Source: Paratractidigestivibacter faecalis (GTDB taxonomy: Bacteria; Actinomycetota; Coriobacteriia; Coriobacteriales; Atopobiaceae). Taken from it: a stretch of 64,000 nt of DNA. Within the stretch, counting starts at the first letter, position 1; each line of letters starts with the position of its first letter. The position numbers were made by a program, and so were the translations under genes. This document shows, piece by piece, positions 48,326 to 57,730 of this stretch. The notes beneath the pieces were generated by a model that saw only the letters and a program-made list of their open reading frames with translations, did not search any database and was not told the DNA's origin. The DNA is taken from positions 894,742 through 958,741 of the forward strand of contig NZ_QSNG01000001.1 in assembly GCF_003416765.1 (NCBI RefSeq), given 5' to 3'.

Positions 48326-50710
48326 ATGAGCAGCGGGAAGAAGGCGGGGGCCGCAAGGTCCTCCAAGAAGAGCAAGGCTCTGGAGCGCGCGGCCGCCGAG
48401 TTTGCGGACGTCGCCACCGAGACCGACGAGAGCGGCCACGTCCGCAAGCGCGACTACTCCTACACGCAGAACCGCGAGCTCTCCTGGCTAATGTTCGACA
48501 ACCGCGTGATGGACGAGGCCTTTGACCCCGAGGTGCCCCTCTTCGAGCGCCTGAAGTTCTGCGAGATCTTTGACTCCAACCTCGAGGAGTGGTTCATGAT
48601 CCGCGTGGGCGGCCTCTCCGACCTCGCCACCCTCAAGAACCAGCCCAAGGACAACAAGTCCCACAAGACGCCCGCCGGTCAGCTCGACGCCATCTTCGAG
48701 GCGCTGCCGCCCCTGGTGGAGCGGCATGCCGCGGGCTTTGCCCAGGTGGAGGCGGAGCTCCGCGAGAAGGGCCTCGTCCGCCTGGGGGCCTCGGAGCTGG
48801 CCGAGGAGGACGTGGCGCAGCTCTCAAAGTACTTCGAGGCGCACCTGGCACCCATCATCTCGCCCATGGTGGTGGACCCGCGCCACCCCTTCCCCAACCT
48901 GAGGAGCGGGCGGCTCTACGTGGCCTGCGCGCTCGACGGCCTGCCCGAGCCCGACGCCCTTGGCATCATCGAGGTGCCCGCCAGCGAGCAGCGCGTGGTG
49001 GCCCTGGGCTCCGGCACCCGAGCCTTCCGCTACGTGCTCCTAGAGGACGTGCTCCGGCTCTTCCTGGACCGGTGCTTCGGCGACTACGCGCCCAGCCGCT
49101 CCTGCGTGCTGCGCGTGACCCGCAACGCCGACATCGACCCGGACGACGAGGGCGTGGAGGAGGAAGAGGACTACCGCCAGCACATGAAGAAGGTCCTCAA
49201 GATGCGTCAGCGCCTCCAGCCGGTGCGCCTGGAGGTCCAGGGCGGCCTTGACGAGAAGCTCGAGGAGGTCGTGCTGGACGAGCTGGGCCTGGAGACCCGC
49301 CGCGCCTTCCACGTGGACCGCCCGCTCGACCTGGGCTACGTCTACGGACTTGAGGCCAAGATCCCCGACTGGGCGCACGCCGAGTGCGTCTTTGCCCCCT
49401 TCGAGCCGCAGCCCTCCCCCATGGTCGACCTCAGCCGCCCCATGCGCCCGCAGGTGGAGGACCACGACGTGCTCCTCACCTACCCGTACGAGTCCATGAG
49501 GCCGCTGCTGCGCCTGCTGCGCGAGGCCTCCGCGGACGACAGCTGCATCCAGATCAAGATCACGCTCTACCGCGTGGCCAAGAGCAGCCACCTCTGCGAG
49601 AGCCTCATCGCCGCCGCCGAGGCCGGCAAGGACGTGACCGTCCTCATGGAGCTGCGCGCCCGCTTTGACGAGGCTAACAACATCGCCTGGGCCGAGCGCC
49701 TTGAGGACGCCGGCTGCACCGTCATCTACGGCTCCGAGGGCTTCAAGTGCCACTCAAAGATCTGTCAGGTCACCTACCACGACCAGGCCGGCGTCCACCG
49801 CATCACGTGCCTGGGCACGGGCAACTTCAACGAGAAGACCGCCCGCCTCTACTCCGACTTCATGCTCATGACGGCCGACACCGGCATCGCGGAGGACGGC
49901 AACACCTTCTTCCGCAACCTCTCGCTGGGCAACCTCCGCGGCACCTACCACCACCTGGGCGTGGCCCCCGCGAGCCTGAAGCCTTTGGTCATGCGCGGGA
50001 TAGACCGGGAGATCGGCCGCGCCCGCGCCGGCGCCCCGGCGCGCATCTTCCTCAAGATGAACTCCCTCACCGACCGAGACGTCATCGACAAGATCTCGGA
50101 GGCGTGCGAGGCGGGCGTCAAGGTCCGCCTGGTGGTGCGCGGCATCTGCTGCATCAAGGCGGACGTCCCCGGCAAGACCGACGGCCTCGTCGTCCGGCAG
50201 ATCGTGGGCCGCTTCCTCGAGCACGCGCGCATCTACGCCTTTGGCGAGGAGGCCGACACCATCTACCTCTCCAGCGCCGACATGATGACAAGGAACACCG
50301 AGCGCCGCGTGGAGATAGCCTACCCGGTGACCGACCCGGCGTGCCGACGCATCGTGCGCCACTTCATGGAGCTGCAGCTGGCCGACAACGTCAAGGCCCG
50401 CCAGCTCACGAGCGAGGGCACCTGGGGGCGCGTCGAGCGGGCCGAGGGGGACCCGGAGGTCAACTGCCAGGAGGTGCTTCTGGCCGAGGCGTACGAGGCC
50501 GCTCGCGAGGCGGCGCGCCCCGCGAGGCCCCGCCAGGACGCGCCCGCCGAGCCCGAGGCGAGCGTACCCGCGCTCGCAAGCGTGGAGAAGTCCGAGGTCC
50601 CGGACGCCCAGACCGCGCCCGTCAGCCATAATGGGGAGGGCGCGGGACGGGTCTCTCGCGCGCTCTCGCTCTTCGGCGAGGGGATCAGGACGCTATTCGG
50701 CAGGAGCTAG
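48326..50710 (+). CDS. ppk: Polyphosphate kinase 1
   Basis: Polymerises ATP gamma-phosphate into polyphosphate. 794 residues: NRELSWLMFDNRVMDEAFDP N-domain, head domain, and two phospholipase D-like catalytic halves with FKCHSKICQV (the autophosphorylated His), LGTGNFNEKTARLYSDF and SADMMTRNTERRVEI. The N-terminal 40 residues (Ser/Lys-rich) and about 80 C-terminal residues (Ala/Pro/Glu-rich, ending LFGEGIRTLFGRS) exceed the usual core and look disordered. Confidence 0.95.
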   Translation: MSSGKKAGAARSSKKSKALERAAAEFADVATETDESGHVRKRDYSYTQNRELSWLMFDNRVMDEAFDPEVPLFERLKFCEIFDSNLEEWFMIRVGGLSDLATLKNQPKDNKSHKTPAGQLDAIFEALPPLVERHAAGFAQVEAELREKGLVRLGASELAEEDVAQLSKYFEAHLAPIISPMVVDPRHPFPNLRSGRLYVACALDGLPEPDALGIIEVPASEQRVVALGSGTRAFRYVLLEDVLRLFLDRCFGDYAPSRSCVLRVTRNADIDPDDEGVEEEEDYRQHMKKVLKMRQRLQPVRLEVQGGLDEKLEEVVLDELGLETRRAFHVDRPLDLGYVYGLEAKIPDWAHAECVFAPFEPQPSPMVDLSRPMRPQVEDHDVLLTYPYESMRPLLRLLREASADDSCIQIKITLYRVAKSSHLCESLIAAAEAGKDVTVLMELRARFDEANNIAWAERLEDAGCTVIYGSEGFKCHSKICQVTYHDQAGVHRITCLGTGNFNEKTARLYSDFMLMTADTGIAEDGNTFFRNLSLGNLRGTYHHLGVAPASLKPLVMRGIDREIGRARAGAPARIFLKMNSLTDRDVIDKISEACEAGVKVRLVVRGICCIKADVPGKTDGLVVRQIVGRFLEHARIYAFGEEADTIYLSSADMMTRNTERRVEIAYPVTDPACRRIVRHFMELQLADNVKARQLTSEGTWGRVERAEGDPEVNCQEVLLAEAYEAAREAARPARPRQDAPAEPEASVPALASVEKSEVPDAQTAPVSHNGEGAGRVSRALSLFGEGIRTLFGRS

Positions 50711-50713
50711 AAC

Positions 50714-52054
50714 GTGGCAGAGGCAACGGCGCAGCAGGTGAGGATCGAGCGGATGGCCTACGGCCCCGAGGCGGTGGGCAGGCTCGAGAGCGGCAAGACC
50801 GTCTTCGTAGCGGGAGCCGTGCCCGGAGACCTCGTGGAGGTGGCCGTGGACCGCGAGGCCGAGCGCTACTGCAACGGGCACGTCTCCAAGGTCCTGGAGG
50901 CCTCCCCCGACCGCGTCGTGCCCGAGTGCCCCTACGCCGCCGTCTGCGGCGGCTGCCCCTGGGCGCAGATCTCCTACGATGCCCAGGCGCGCCACAAGAG
51001 GGACGGCGTGGTCTCCGCGCTGGCCCGCATCGGCCGCATGGGAGAGGAGCGCGCCGAGGCCCTGGTGGCGCCCCTGGTGAGCCCATCCGCCCCCTGGGGC
51101 TACCGCAACAAGGTGGAGCTCGCCGTCGTGGAGCGCGGAGGGCGCCTCTCGCTTGGCATGCACGCGGCCGACGGCTCGGGCGTGGTGGCCGTCAAGGCCT
51201 GCAAGCTCCTGGACAAGGGGCACCAGGGCGTGGTCAAGTCCGTGGCGGGCGCCCTCTCCTACATGGCCAACTCCCACCACCTGGAGCTCGAGCGCGTGGG
51301 CGTGCGCGTCTCAACCCGCACCCGCGAGGTCGAGGTCGCCCTGTGGGACCGCCCCGGCGGCTTCCCGCGGGCCGCGGTGGCAAAGGTGCTCGCGGACGCC
51401 TGCAAGCCCACCTCGGTCACGCGCGTGATGCAGAAGGGGCCCGCCAAGGCCCGAAAGATCGCCGGGCAGGAGCGCCTTGCCGGCCGCGGCTCCTGGGGCG
51501 AGGTCGTGGGCGCGGAGAGGATGCGCGTCTCCGCTCCCTCGTTCTTCCAGGTAAACACCAAGGGCGCCGAGAGGCTCGTGGAGCTCGTCATGGAAGGGCT
51601 CGACCCGCAGCCGGACGAGGAGGCCATGGACCTCTACTGCGGCGCGGGAACCTTCACGCTGCCCCTGGCTCGCCGCGCGGGCTTCGTCTCCGCCGTGGAG
51701 TCCTACGGCCCGGCCGTGCGCGACCTCAGGCGCAACCTCGACGAGACGCGGCTTGACAACGTGGACCCCATCGGCGGCGACGCGGGCCTGGAGTTCCCGG
51801 ACACCGACGCCGACGTCATCGTGGTCGACCCGCCGCGCGCGGGCCTGGCAGAGCAGGTGGTGAGCCAGCTCTCCGAGCAGGCCGCCCGCGCCATAGCCTA
51901 CGTGAGCTGCGACCCGGCGACCCTCGCCCGAGACCTCGCCCGCTTTGAGGAGAGGGGCACCTTCGAACCGGTGAGCGTCACCCCCGTGGATCTCTTCCCG
52001 CAGACCTTCCACGTGGAGACCGTGACCATCCTCAAGAGGCGCGCAGGGCGCTAA
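50714..52054 (+). CDS. 23S rRNA (uracil-C5) methyltransferase, RlmD/TrmA family
   Basis: 446 residues: TRAM domain about 5-60, 4Fe-4S cysteines in CPYAAVCGGCPW plus a later Cys (VKACKLL), SAM-binding DLYCGAGTFTLPLA, and the catalytic motifs DPPRAGL and AYVSCDPATLARD. RlmCD/RlmD substrates cannot be told from sequence alone. GTG start three bases after the ppk stop, so cotranscribed. Confidence 0.92.
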   Translation: MAEATAQQVRIERMAYGPEAVGRLESGKTVFVAGAVPGDLVEVAVDREAERYCNGHVSKVLEASPDRVVPECPYAAVCGGCPWAQISYDAQARHKRDGVVSALARIGRMGEERAEALVAPLVSPSAPWGYRNKVELAVVERGGRLSLGMHAADGSGVVAVKACKLLDKGHQGVVKSVAGALSYMANSHHLELERVGVRVSTRTREVEVALWDRPGGFPRAAVAKVLADACKPTSVTRVMQKGPAKARKIAGQERLAGRGSWGEVVGAERMRVSAPSFFQVNTKGAERLVELVMEGLDPQPDEEAMDLYCGAGTFTLPLARRAGFVSAVESYGPAVRDLRRNLDETRLDNVDPIGGDAGLEFPDTDADVIVVDPPRAGLAEQVVSQLSEQAARAIAYVSCDPATLARDLARFEERGTFEPVSVTPVDLFPQTFHVETVTILKRRAGR

Positions 52055-52206
52055 TTCCCACTCTGCAGGTGGGAATAAACCCCAGCTCACGGCCGGCGGC
52101 GCGTTTTTGGGGACAAATGCAAAAGCTGTTGCGCCCGCGCCACCAAACGTGTACAAACAGATAAGGATCTTGGGTAGAGGGCCCAAGCATTGAGAGAGGA
52201 TTCACC

Positions 52207-52392
52207 ATGAAGGCTACTGTCAACGAGGATTGCATCGGCTGCGGCATGTGCGAGGGCACCTGCCCCGACGTCTTCGCCATCAACGACGACGGCGTTGCCG
52301 AGGCCACCGTCGAGGAGGTTCCCGCCGACGCCGAGGACGCCGCGCAGGAGGCTGCCGACAACTGCCCCGTCTCCGCCATCGAGGTCGAGTAA
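52207..52392 (+). CDS. Ferredoxin (single 4Fe-4S type)
   Basis: 61 residues. C-x2-C-x2-C-x3-C-P (DCIGCGMCEGTCPDVF) plus a late Cys-Pro (NCPVSAI) is the mono-cluster ferredoxin pattern; acidic as usual for electron carriers. GAGAGGA precedes the ATG; its own 3' terminator follows. Confidence 0.9.
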   Translation: MKATVNEDCIGCGMCEGTCPDVFAINDDGVAEATVEEVPADAEDAAQEAADNCPVSAIEVE

Positions 52393-52426
52393 CTCGCACC
52401 TGGCGTGATCTAAGCAGTCAATGCCG

Positions 52427-52456
52427 AGCGGGGGTCGCCAAGCGGCCCCCGCTTTC
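52427..52456 (+). terminator. Terminator after the ferredoxin gene
   Basis: Perfect 8-bp stem AGCGGGGG/CCCCCGCT followed by TTCTT, ending shortly before the maf start. Confidence 0.8.
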
Positions 52457-52473
52457 TTGTGAGGAAGCACACC

Positions 52474-53115
52474 ATGATTCTTGCATCGCAGTCCCCCAGG
52501 CGCCGCCAGCTCCTCGAGGAGGCCGGCTTTGCCCTTAAGATCCGCCCCGCAGACATCGACGAGGCCGCAGAGACCGGCGAGAAGCCCACAGAGCTCGTGC
52601 GGCGGCTGGCATCCCAGAAGGCCGAGGCCTGCCGCCAGACGCTCTCACAGGGCCCCGCAGACGGTCTTCTGGTCGCTGCCGACACCATCGTCTGGAGCCC
52701 GGAGCTCGGCGTGCTGGGCAAGCCCTCTGGCGCCGATGACGCCCGCCGCACCCTGGCTGCCCTCTCAGGCCGAACCCACCACGTCTCCACCGGCGTGAGC
52801 GCGCTTCTTCTCTCCCCCACCTGCGAGGTGCTCGACGCGAGTACCTTCGTGGAGACCACCGACGTCACCTTCTACGACCTCACCGAGGCCGAGATAGACG
52901 CCTACGTGGCCACCGGCGACCCCATGGACAAGGCCGGCTCCTACGGCATCCAAACCCCCGCCGGCCGCCTTCTGGTCAAATCGATTTCCGGCGACTACGA
53001 CAACGTGGTGGGCCTCCCCATCCCCAGGCTCATGCGCGAGCTCTCCCTTCTTACCCACCACGACACCGGCATCCTCTGGCCCCTGCAAAACATCACAACC
53101 GCAATTAAGGCCTAA
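52474..53115 (+). CDS. maf: Maf-family nucleoside triphosphate pyrophosphatase
   Basis: 213 residues: LASQSPRRRQLLEEAGF substrate loop, AADTIVWSPELGVLGKP, GRTHHVSTGV, and DKAGSYGIQTPAG. Maf proteins hydrolyse modified or canonical NTPs to prevent incorporation. ATG at 52474 preferred to an in-frame GTG at 52459, which overlaps the terminator tail. Confidence 0.92.
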   Translation: MILASQSPRRRQLLEEAGFALKIRPADIDEAAETGEKPTELVRRLASQKAEACRQTLSQGPADGLLVAADTIVWSPELGVLGKPSGADDARRTLAALSGRTHHVSTGVSALLLSPTCEVLDASTFVETTDVTFYDLTEAEIDAYVATGDPMDKAGSYGIQTPAGRLLVKSISGDYDNVVGLPIPRLMRELSLLTHHDTGILWPLQNITTAIKA

Positions 53116-53178
53116 GGCGGACCCCCTACCGCCTGGACCAGCCGCTCGCCAAGTCCAACTAGCGACCACGTTAACGAA

Positions 53179-53259
53179 GGAGGCCCGGAACCCGTCCTTC
53201 TCGGCAAAGCTCTTTGCGCAGCGTAGCTTTGCGAGAAGCGATGGGTTCCGGGGGCCTCC
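53179..53259. repeat. Long intergenic hairpin between convergent genes
   Basis: GGAGGCCCGGAACCC (53179-53193) pairs with GGGTTCCGGGGGCCTCC (53243-53259), and the inner CTTCTC...CAAAGCT pairs with AGCTTTGCGAGAAG. About 32 of 35 positions per arm can pair around a 13-base loop. Probably a bidirectional terminator for maf and the glycosyltransferase, though no T run follows on either strand. Confidence 0.65.
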
Positions 53260-53278
53260 GGTCAGTCGGCGATGACCT

Positions 53279-54313
53279 CTAGTTGAACTTGACGACCTTC
53301 TGGGCCAGGCGGTAGCCGCCAATCGTGATTTTCTTGCCTAGGCCGCTCGGCAGGTTGGTGGCCGTGCCGACGACGCCGTGCTTGGCCCTGCGGTACATGC
53401 GCTCGTCGTACTCGCGCAGCTCGGTCCAGAGGGCCTCGAGCTGGTCCATGGCGTCCTCGCGGTCCGACAGCTTGGAGAAGACCGAGCAGATGGCCATGAT
53501 GATGGTGAAGTAGTTCATCATGTAGCTGCGCAACTGCGGGCTGTCGATGTCATCGTAGACGTGGTAGGCCTGCATCATGATGCGGGCGACGCGCCAGTAG
53601 TGGTCCACGCGGCTGGTAAGGACCTTCTCGTTGACGGACTGGTCCTCGCGGCCGATGAAGTAGCGGTAGAGGTCCACGTCAAGGTAGTAGAGCGAGTGGC
53701 ACAGCGGGAAGGGCACGTAGGCGTAGATGTTGTCCACATAGAAGGTGTGGGGCGGCATCTGGAGGTTGGCCTTGCGCAGGGTCTCGGTGCGGTAGGTCAG
53801 GGCGTGCATGAGCAGGTACTTCCACATCTTGAAGTGCCCAATCTCGTTCCAGCCAAAGACGCGGCCCACCGGCAACTGGCGGCGGTAGTTGACGGCGTTC
53901 CTGGTGTTGTCCTCAACGTGCTCGTAGACGTAGTTGGTGAGCACAAGGTCAACCTGCTCGTCGGCGGCGATGAACTCCCTCAGCTTGGCGAGAAGAGCCT
54001 TCAGGGCGTCGGCGTCGGCCCAGTCGTCGGAGTCGATGTTCTTGAAGTAGACGCCGTCGGCGTTGGCGACGGCCTTCATGACGGCGACGCCGTGGCCGCC
54101 GTTCTCCTGGTGGACGGCCTTCACGATGTTGGGGTAGCGCTGCTGCCACTCGTCGGCCTTGGCCGGGGTGTCGTCCTTGGCGCTGCCGTCGTCGACGATG
54201 ACGATCTGCACGTCATCGGCATAGTCGGAGCCCTCGAGGATGGACTCGACGCACTTGTCCATGTAGGCGGCTGAGTTGTAGCAGGGAATGCCGAAGGTGA
54301 TGGTCTTCTTCAT
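53279..54313 (-). CDS. Family 2 glycosyltransferase
   Basis: 344 residues. GT-A fold N-terminus with FGIPCYNSAAYMDKCVESIL, VIVDDGSAKDDT, GHGVAVMKAV and the nucleotide-sugar DxD-type NIDSDDW. The C-terminal half has amphipathic helices without clear TM segments. Next to glf it may add galactofuranose or another sugar to a surface polysaccharide; the acceptor is unknown. Confidence 0.88.
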   Translation of the reverse strand: MKKTITFGIPCYNSAAYMDKCVESILEGSDYADDVQIVIVDDGSAKDDTPAKADEWQQRYPNIVKAVHQENGGHGVAVMKAVANADGVYFKNIDSDDWADADALKALLAKLREFIAADEQVDLVLTNYVYEHVEDNTRNAVNYRRQLPVGRVFGWNEIGHFKMWKYLLMHALTYRTETLRKANLQMPPHTFYVDNIYAYVPFPLCHSLYYLDVDLYRYFIGREDQSVNEKVLTSRVDHYWRVARIMMQAYHVYDDIDSPQLRSYMMNYFTIIMAICSVFSKLSDREDAMDQLEALWTELREYDERMYRRAKHGVVGTATNLPSGLGKKITIGGYRLAQKVVKFN

Positions 54314-54343
54314 CGTCGCGAGATCTTCTCCTTGTGTGGAAAG

Positions 54344-54367
54344 GGGCGGGCCCGACAGGACCCGCCC
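54344..54367 (-). terminator. Hairpin between glf and the glycosyltransferase
   Basis: Stem GGGCGGG/CCCGCCC with CCTTTCC after it on the minus strand. It may attenuate read-through from glf into the glycosyltransferase gene. Confidence 0.6.
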
Positions 54368-54377
54368 AAGAGGCGCT

Positions 54378-55580
54378 TTAGTTGTGCTGGGCGATGAGCT
54401 CGTCGGAGAGGTCGAGCGCCGACGCCACGACACCGTCCATGTCGTAGTAGCGGTACTCGGCGAGGCGGCCGACGGCGTGGAAGTTGAGGCAGCCAGCCAC
54501 GCGGTCGCGGTACCTGCGGTAGAGCTCGAGGTTCTGGTCCTCGAGGATGGCGTAGTAGGGCGTCTCGTCGGAGCCGGGCGTGAAGGCCTTGGAGTACTCC
54601 TTCATGATGGTGGTCTTGCCGGGCACCACCTGGCCGGTCATGTTCTTGAACTCCGTGATGCGGGTGAAGTCCTCGGACGTGGTGTAGTTGACCGTGCCGA
54701 CGGGCTGGAACTGGTCCTCGTCCAGGGTCTCGAAGACCATGTCGAGGGTGCGGTACGGAAGCGCGCCCAGGTCGGAGCCAAAGAGCTCATCGAGCGGGCC
54801 GGTGTAGATGACCTCGCCGCCGTAGGGCTTGCCGCAGACGGTGACCGCGGAGTCGCCCACGGAGAGGATGTCGCGCGCGTCGACGCCGGTAAAGACGGAG
54901 ATGAGGTCGTGCTCGAGCATGTTCTCGAAGAGCTTGGTGTAGCCCTCGGCCGGCATGCCCTGGAAGGGGGCGCCGGGGAAGTAGCGGTCGTCGTCACCCA
55001 CGAAGACGGGCACGCGGCCGGTGATGGACGGGTCGATCTGGTCGGGGGTCTTGCCCCACTGCTTCATGGTGTAGTGGAGGAAGACGTTCTCGAAGACGTA
55101 ATCAGCCACCTCGGAGAGCTCCGGGTCGTTCTTCTCGCGGAGCTCCATGATGGGGACCTTCTTGTTCTCACCGAAGGTGGCCACGAGCTTCTGGTAGAGG
55201 CGCTCGCCCTTCTCGTCGCCAAAGGCGAGCTTCAGGGACTTGTGGTTGAAGGGGACGGGCATGAGGGTGCCATGGATGTTGGCAAGCACCTTGTGCTGGT
55301 AGTTGGTCCACTCGGTGAAGCGGGAGAGGAACTGGTTCACGCGCTCGTTGGTGGTGTGGTAGATGTGCGGGCCATACTTGTGGACCAGGATGCCGGCCTC
55401 GTCCTCGTAGTCGTAGGCGTTGCCGGCGATGTGGTCGCGGCGCTCGAGGATGGCGACCTTCATGCCGCAGGCCTCGGCAAGGCGACGGGCGCAGACGGAG
55501 CCGGCGTAGCCCGCGCCGACGACGATGGCGTCGAAGGACTCGGGGGTAAAGTCAGCCGGCAGACCGCTCTGGATGCTCAT
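54378..55580 (-). CDS. glf: UDP-galactopyranose mutase
   Basis: Interconverts UDP-galactopyranose and UDP-galactofuranose with reduced FAD. 400 residues: FAD-binding VVGAGYAGSVCARRLAE, ERRDHIAGNAYDY, KYGPHIYHTT, and C-terminal AVGRLAEYRYYDMDGVV. Supplies galactofuranose for cell-wall glycans. Start MSIQSGLP at 55580 follows AGAGGAA; the frame opens further upstream without an RBS. Confidence 0.94.
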   Translation of the reverse strand: MSIQSGLPADFTPESFDAIVVGAGYAGSVCARRLAEACGMKVAILERRDHIAGNAYDYEDEAGILVHKYGPHIYHTTNERVNQFLSRFTEWTNYQHKVLANIHGTLMPVPFNHKSLKLAFGDEKGERLYQKLVATFGENKKVPIMELREKNDPELSEVADYVFENVFLHYTMKQWGKTPDQIDPSITGRVPVFVGDDDRYFPGAPFQGMPAEGYTKLFENMLEHDLISVFTGVDARDILSVGDSAVTVCGKPYGGEVIYTGPLDELFGSDLGALPYRTLDMVFETLDEDQFQPVGTVNYTTSEDFTRITEFKNMTGQVVPGKTTIMKEYSKAFTPGSDETPYYAILEDQNLELYRRYRDRVAGCLNFHAVGRLAEYRYYDMDGVVASALDLSDELIAQHN

Positions 55581-55695
55581 GTGGTTCCTCTCAGAGAGAC
55601 GATGGGACTGCGGGCCCCAGGGGCCCGGGCACGCGCAGATGAGGTGAATCCCGCGCCTGTGCCCTGATTTTCGGGTTGATTCTAGCACTGCCACC

Positions 55696-55701
55696 TATAA
55701 T
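55696..55701 (+). promoter_or_regulatory. -10 box of the pta promoter
   Basis: A perfect TATAAT stands 83 bases before the pta start. The nearest -35-like TTGATT (55676-55681) gives only 14 bp spacing, so the -35 is uncertain. Confidence 0.55.
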
Positions 55702-55783
55702 GGGGGCGCACCGTGCCGCTTGCCGTGGATTCCCCATCAACGGCGGGCGGAATGCAAAGAGGTCAAAGTTTGAAGGGAATGCA

Positions 55784-56764
55784 ATGAGCGATTTTCTCGC
55801 ACGCATGAAGTCCGCCGCCAAGGCCGACAAGAAGACCATCGTCCTGCCCGAGGGCGAGGACCCGCGCACCATCGAGGCTGCCAAGAAGATCGTCGAGGAG
55901 GGCCTGGCCAACCTCGTCGTCCTGGGCAACCCGGATGAGATCAAGATCGACGGCGTCACCGTCATCGACCCCCGCACCGCCGAGAGGAAGCAGGCCTACG
56001 CCGAGAAGTTCGCCGAGCTGCGCGCCAAGAAGGGCGTCACCCTGCCCGAGGCCCTCGAGCAGATGAACGACGCCACCTACTTCGGCACCATGATGGTCAA
56101 GATGGGCGACGCCGACGGCCTGGTCTCCGGCGCCTGTCACTCCACCGCCAACACCCTGCGTCCCGCCCTGCAGATCCTGAAGACCGCCCCGGGCACCAAG
56201 CTCGTCTCCGCGTTCTTCATCATGTGCACCAAGTCCCCGGAGTTCGGCGCCGACGGCACCCTGCTCTTTGCCGACTGCGGCCTGAACATCAACCCCAACG
56301 CCGACGAGCTCTCCGAGATCGCCCTGGCCTCCGCCGAGTCCTGGAAGGCCTTCATGCCCGGCGTCGACCCCAAGGTCGCCATGCTGTCCTTCTCCACGAT
56401 GGGCTCCGCCAAGGGCGACGTGCCGACCAAGGTCCAGGAGGCCGTGAAGCTGGCCAACGAGAAGAACCCCGAGCTCGCCCTCGACGGCGACCTGCAGCTT
56501 GACGCCGCCCTGGTCCAGTCCGTCGCCGACCTCAAGGCCCCCAACTCCTCCGTCGCCGGCAACGCCAACATCCTGGTCTTCCCCGACCTCGAGGCCGGCA
56601 ACATCGGCTACAAGCTGGTCCAGCGCTTCGGCGGCGCCGAGGCCTACGGCCCCGTCCTTCAGGGCATCGCCAAGCCGGTCAACGACCTGTCCCGCGGCTG
56701 CTCCGCCGACGACATCGTGGGCGTCGTGGCCATCACCGCGGTCCAGGCCCAGATGGCCGAGTAG
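55784..56764 (+). CDS. pta: Phosphate acetyltransferase
   Basis: Interconverts acetyl-CoA and acetyl phosphate, giving ATP with acetate kinase (not in the window). 326 residues of the short Pta type: IVLPEGEDPRTIEAAKKIVE, DGLVSGACHSTANTLRPALQ, LLFADCGLNINP, GNANILVFPDLEAGNIGYKL. GAAGGGAATGCA precedes the ATG. Codon use strongly biased to C-ending codons, suggesting high expression. Confidence 0.95.
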   Translation: MSDFLARMKSAAKADKKTIVLPEGEDPRTIEAAKKIVEEGLANLVVLGNPDEIKIDGVTVIDPRTAERKQAYAEKFAELRAKKGVTLPEALEQMNDATYFGTMMVKMGDADGLVSGACHSTANTLRPALQILKTAPGTKLVSAFFIMCTKSPEFGADGTLLFADCGLNINPNADELSEIALASAESWKAFMPGVDPKVAMLSFSTMGSAKGDVPTKVQEAVKLANEKNPELALDGDLQLDAALVQSVADLKAPNSSVAGNANILVFPDLEAGNIGYKLVQRFGGAEAYGPVLQGIAKPVNDLSRGCSADDIVGVVAITAVQAQMAE

Positions 56765-56807
56765 CGAAGTAGCGCTTGGCGAGAAGAGCCTGCGCGCCCA
56801 GACATTC

Positions 56808-56838
56808 GGCCCGGCAGCCTCGCGGCTGTCGGGCCTTT
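56808..56838 (+). terminator. Terminator after pta
   Basis: 12-bp stem GGCCCGGCAGCC/GGCTGTCGGGCC (one wobble pair) with a four-base loop and TTT, 43 bases past the pta stop. Confidence 0.88.
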
Positions 56839-56887
56839 CTCGTGGCCATCGTCCCCAAGACGTCGCTTCGCGCCTCCTGAGCCCCAC

Positions 56888-57730
56888 CTACCCCAGTGCG
56901 TCGGCGAGCAGCCGCGCGCAGTTCTCCAGATACAGCTCCTTGGCGGCTTCGTCCGTGGCGGCAAGGTCGTACTGGCACGCCTCGGCAAAGGGGATGCGCT
57001 GCCACTCGCCATCCGCCGGGAGCTCAAAGACCCCCACGCGCTCGGGATGCTCGGCGAGGTCGAGGGAGATGCGCGCGTAGGGGTGCTCGATCAGGCAGTA
57101 GGTCTGCTCGTACGTCGCGGGGTCCTTCTCGCTCGGATAGCGCTTGGGCTCAAGGAAGAACAGGTACTCCTGCCCCGCGCGCAGCGGCATGAGGCCGAAC
57201 CGGCTTGGGCCCTCGCTGCCCCTCCACACCTCGCGCACGTCGCTGAACTGACCCGTCCCCAGGCCGTTTCGAGGCTCCGTGATCTTGTACGCATCGTAGA
57301 CGACGAGGTCATCGCCTTCGGAGACGCCCTCGCCCCTCAGGACCGACGTCACCTCGATATGGCACTGGAATGCCTGGTAGACGTAGGTCCTCTCACCCGT
57401 GAAGGTGCCCGTGAGCACGATGGGGGCCTCGTCGAGCACCTCCTCGGACGCCATCCCAAGGGTATACGCCGCATCGACCCCGGCGGGAAGCGCGGCCTCG
57501 TCCGCCGCCGCCGCGATCTCCTCCCGCGTGTGCAGGCTAAGCGCGTCCGTCGATGCACGCGAGCCCACCACGAAGGGAAGCTGCTCCACGGCAGCCCCGT
57601 CGTGCGCATAGTCCGTGAGGCTTGCCCGCATGGCAAGGCCCACTCCCACGCAGACGGCCACGAGCGCGCCACACACGAGCAGGAGGGTCCTGACGGTCAG
57701 CACGGGGAGGCGGAGCTTGCTTCGCCTCAT
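56888..57730 (-). CDS. Membrane-anchored exported protein of the ABC locus
   Basis: 280 residues. RSKLRLPVLTVRTLLLVCGA begins a single N-terminal TM (about 12-34); the remainder is exported and soluble, with VLTGTFTGERTYVYQAFQCH, GLMPLRAGQEYLFFLEPKRY. Not recognised. Its start overlaps the ATPase gene by four bases, so it works with that transporter; a substrate-binding or periplasmic adaptor role is inferred. Confidence 0.75.
   Translation of the reverse strand: MRRSKLRLPVLTVRTLLLVCGALVAVCVGVGLAMRASLTDYAHDGAAVEQLPFVVGSRASTDALSLHTREEIAAAADEAALPAGVDAAYTLGMASEEVLDEAPIVLTGTFTGERTYVYQAFQCHIEVTSVLRGEGVSEGDDLVVYDAYKITEPRNGLGTGQFSDVREVWRGSEGPSRFGLMPLRAGQEYLFFLEPKRYPSEKDPATYEQTYCLIEHPYARISLDLAEHPERVGVFELPADGEWQRIPFAEACQYDLAATDEAAKELYLENCARLLADALG

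Noticed and set aside
55763-56887. 374-codon minus-strand frame opposite pta
   Set aside because: Antisense shadow; pta is complete and strongly codon-biased on the plus strand.
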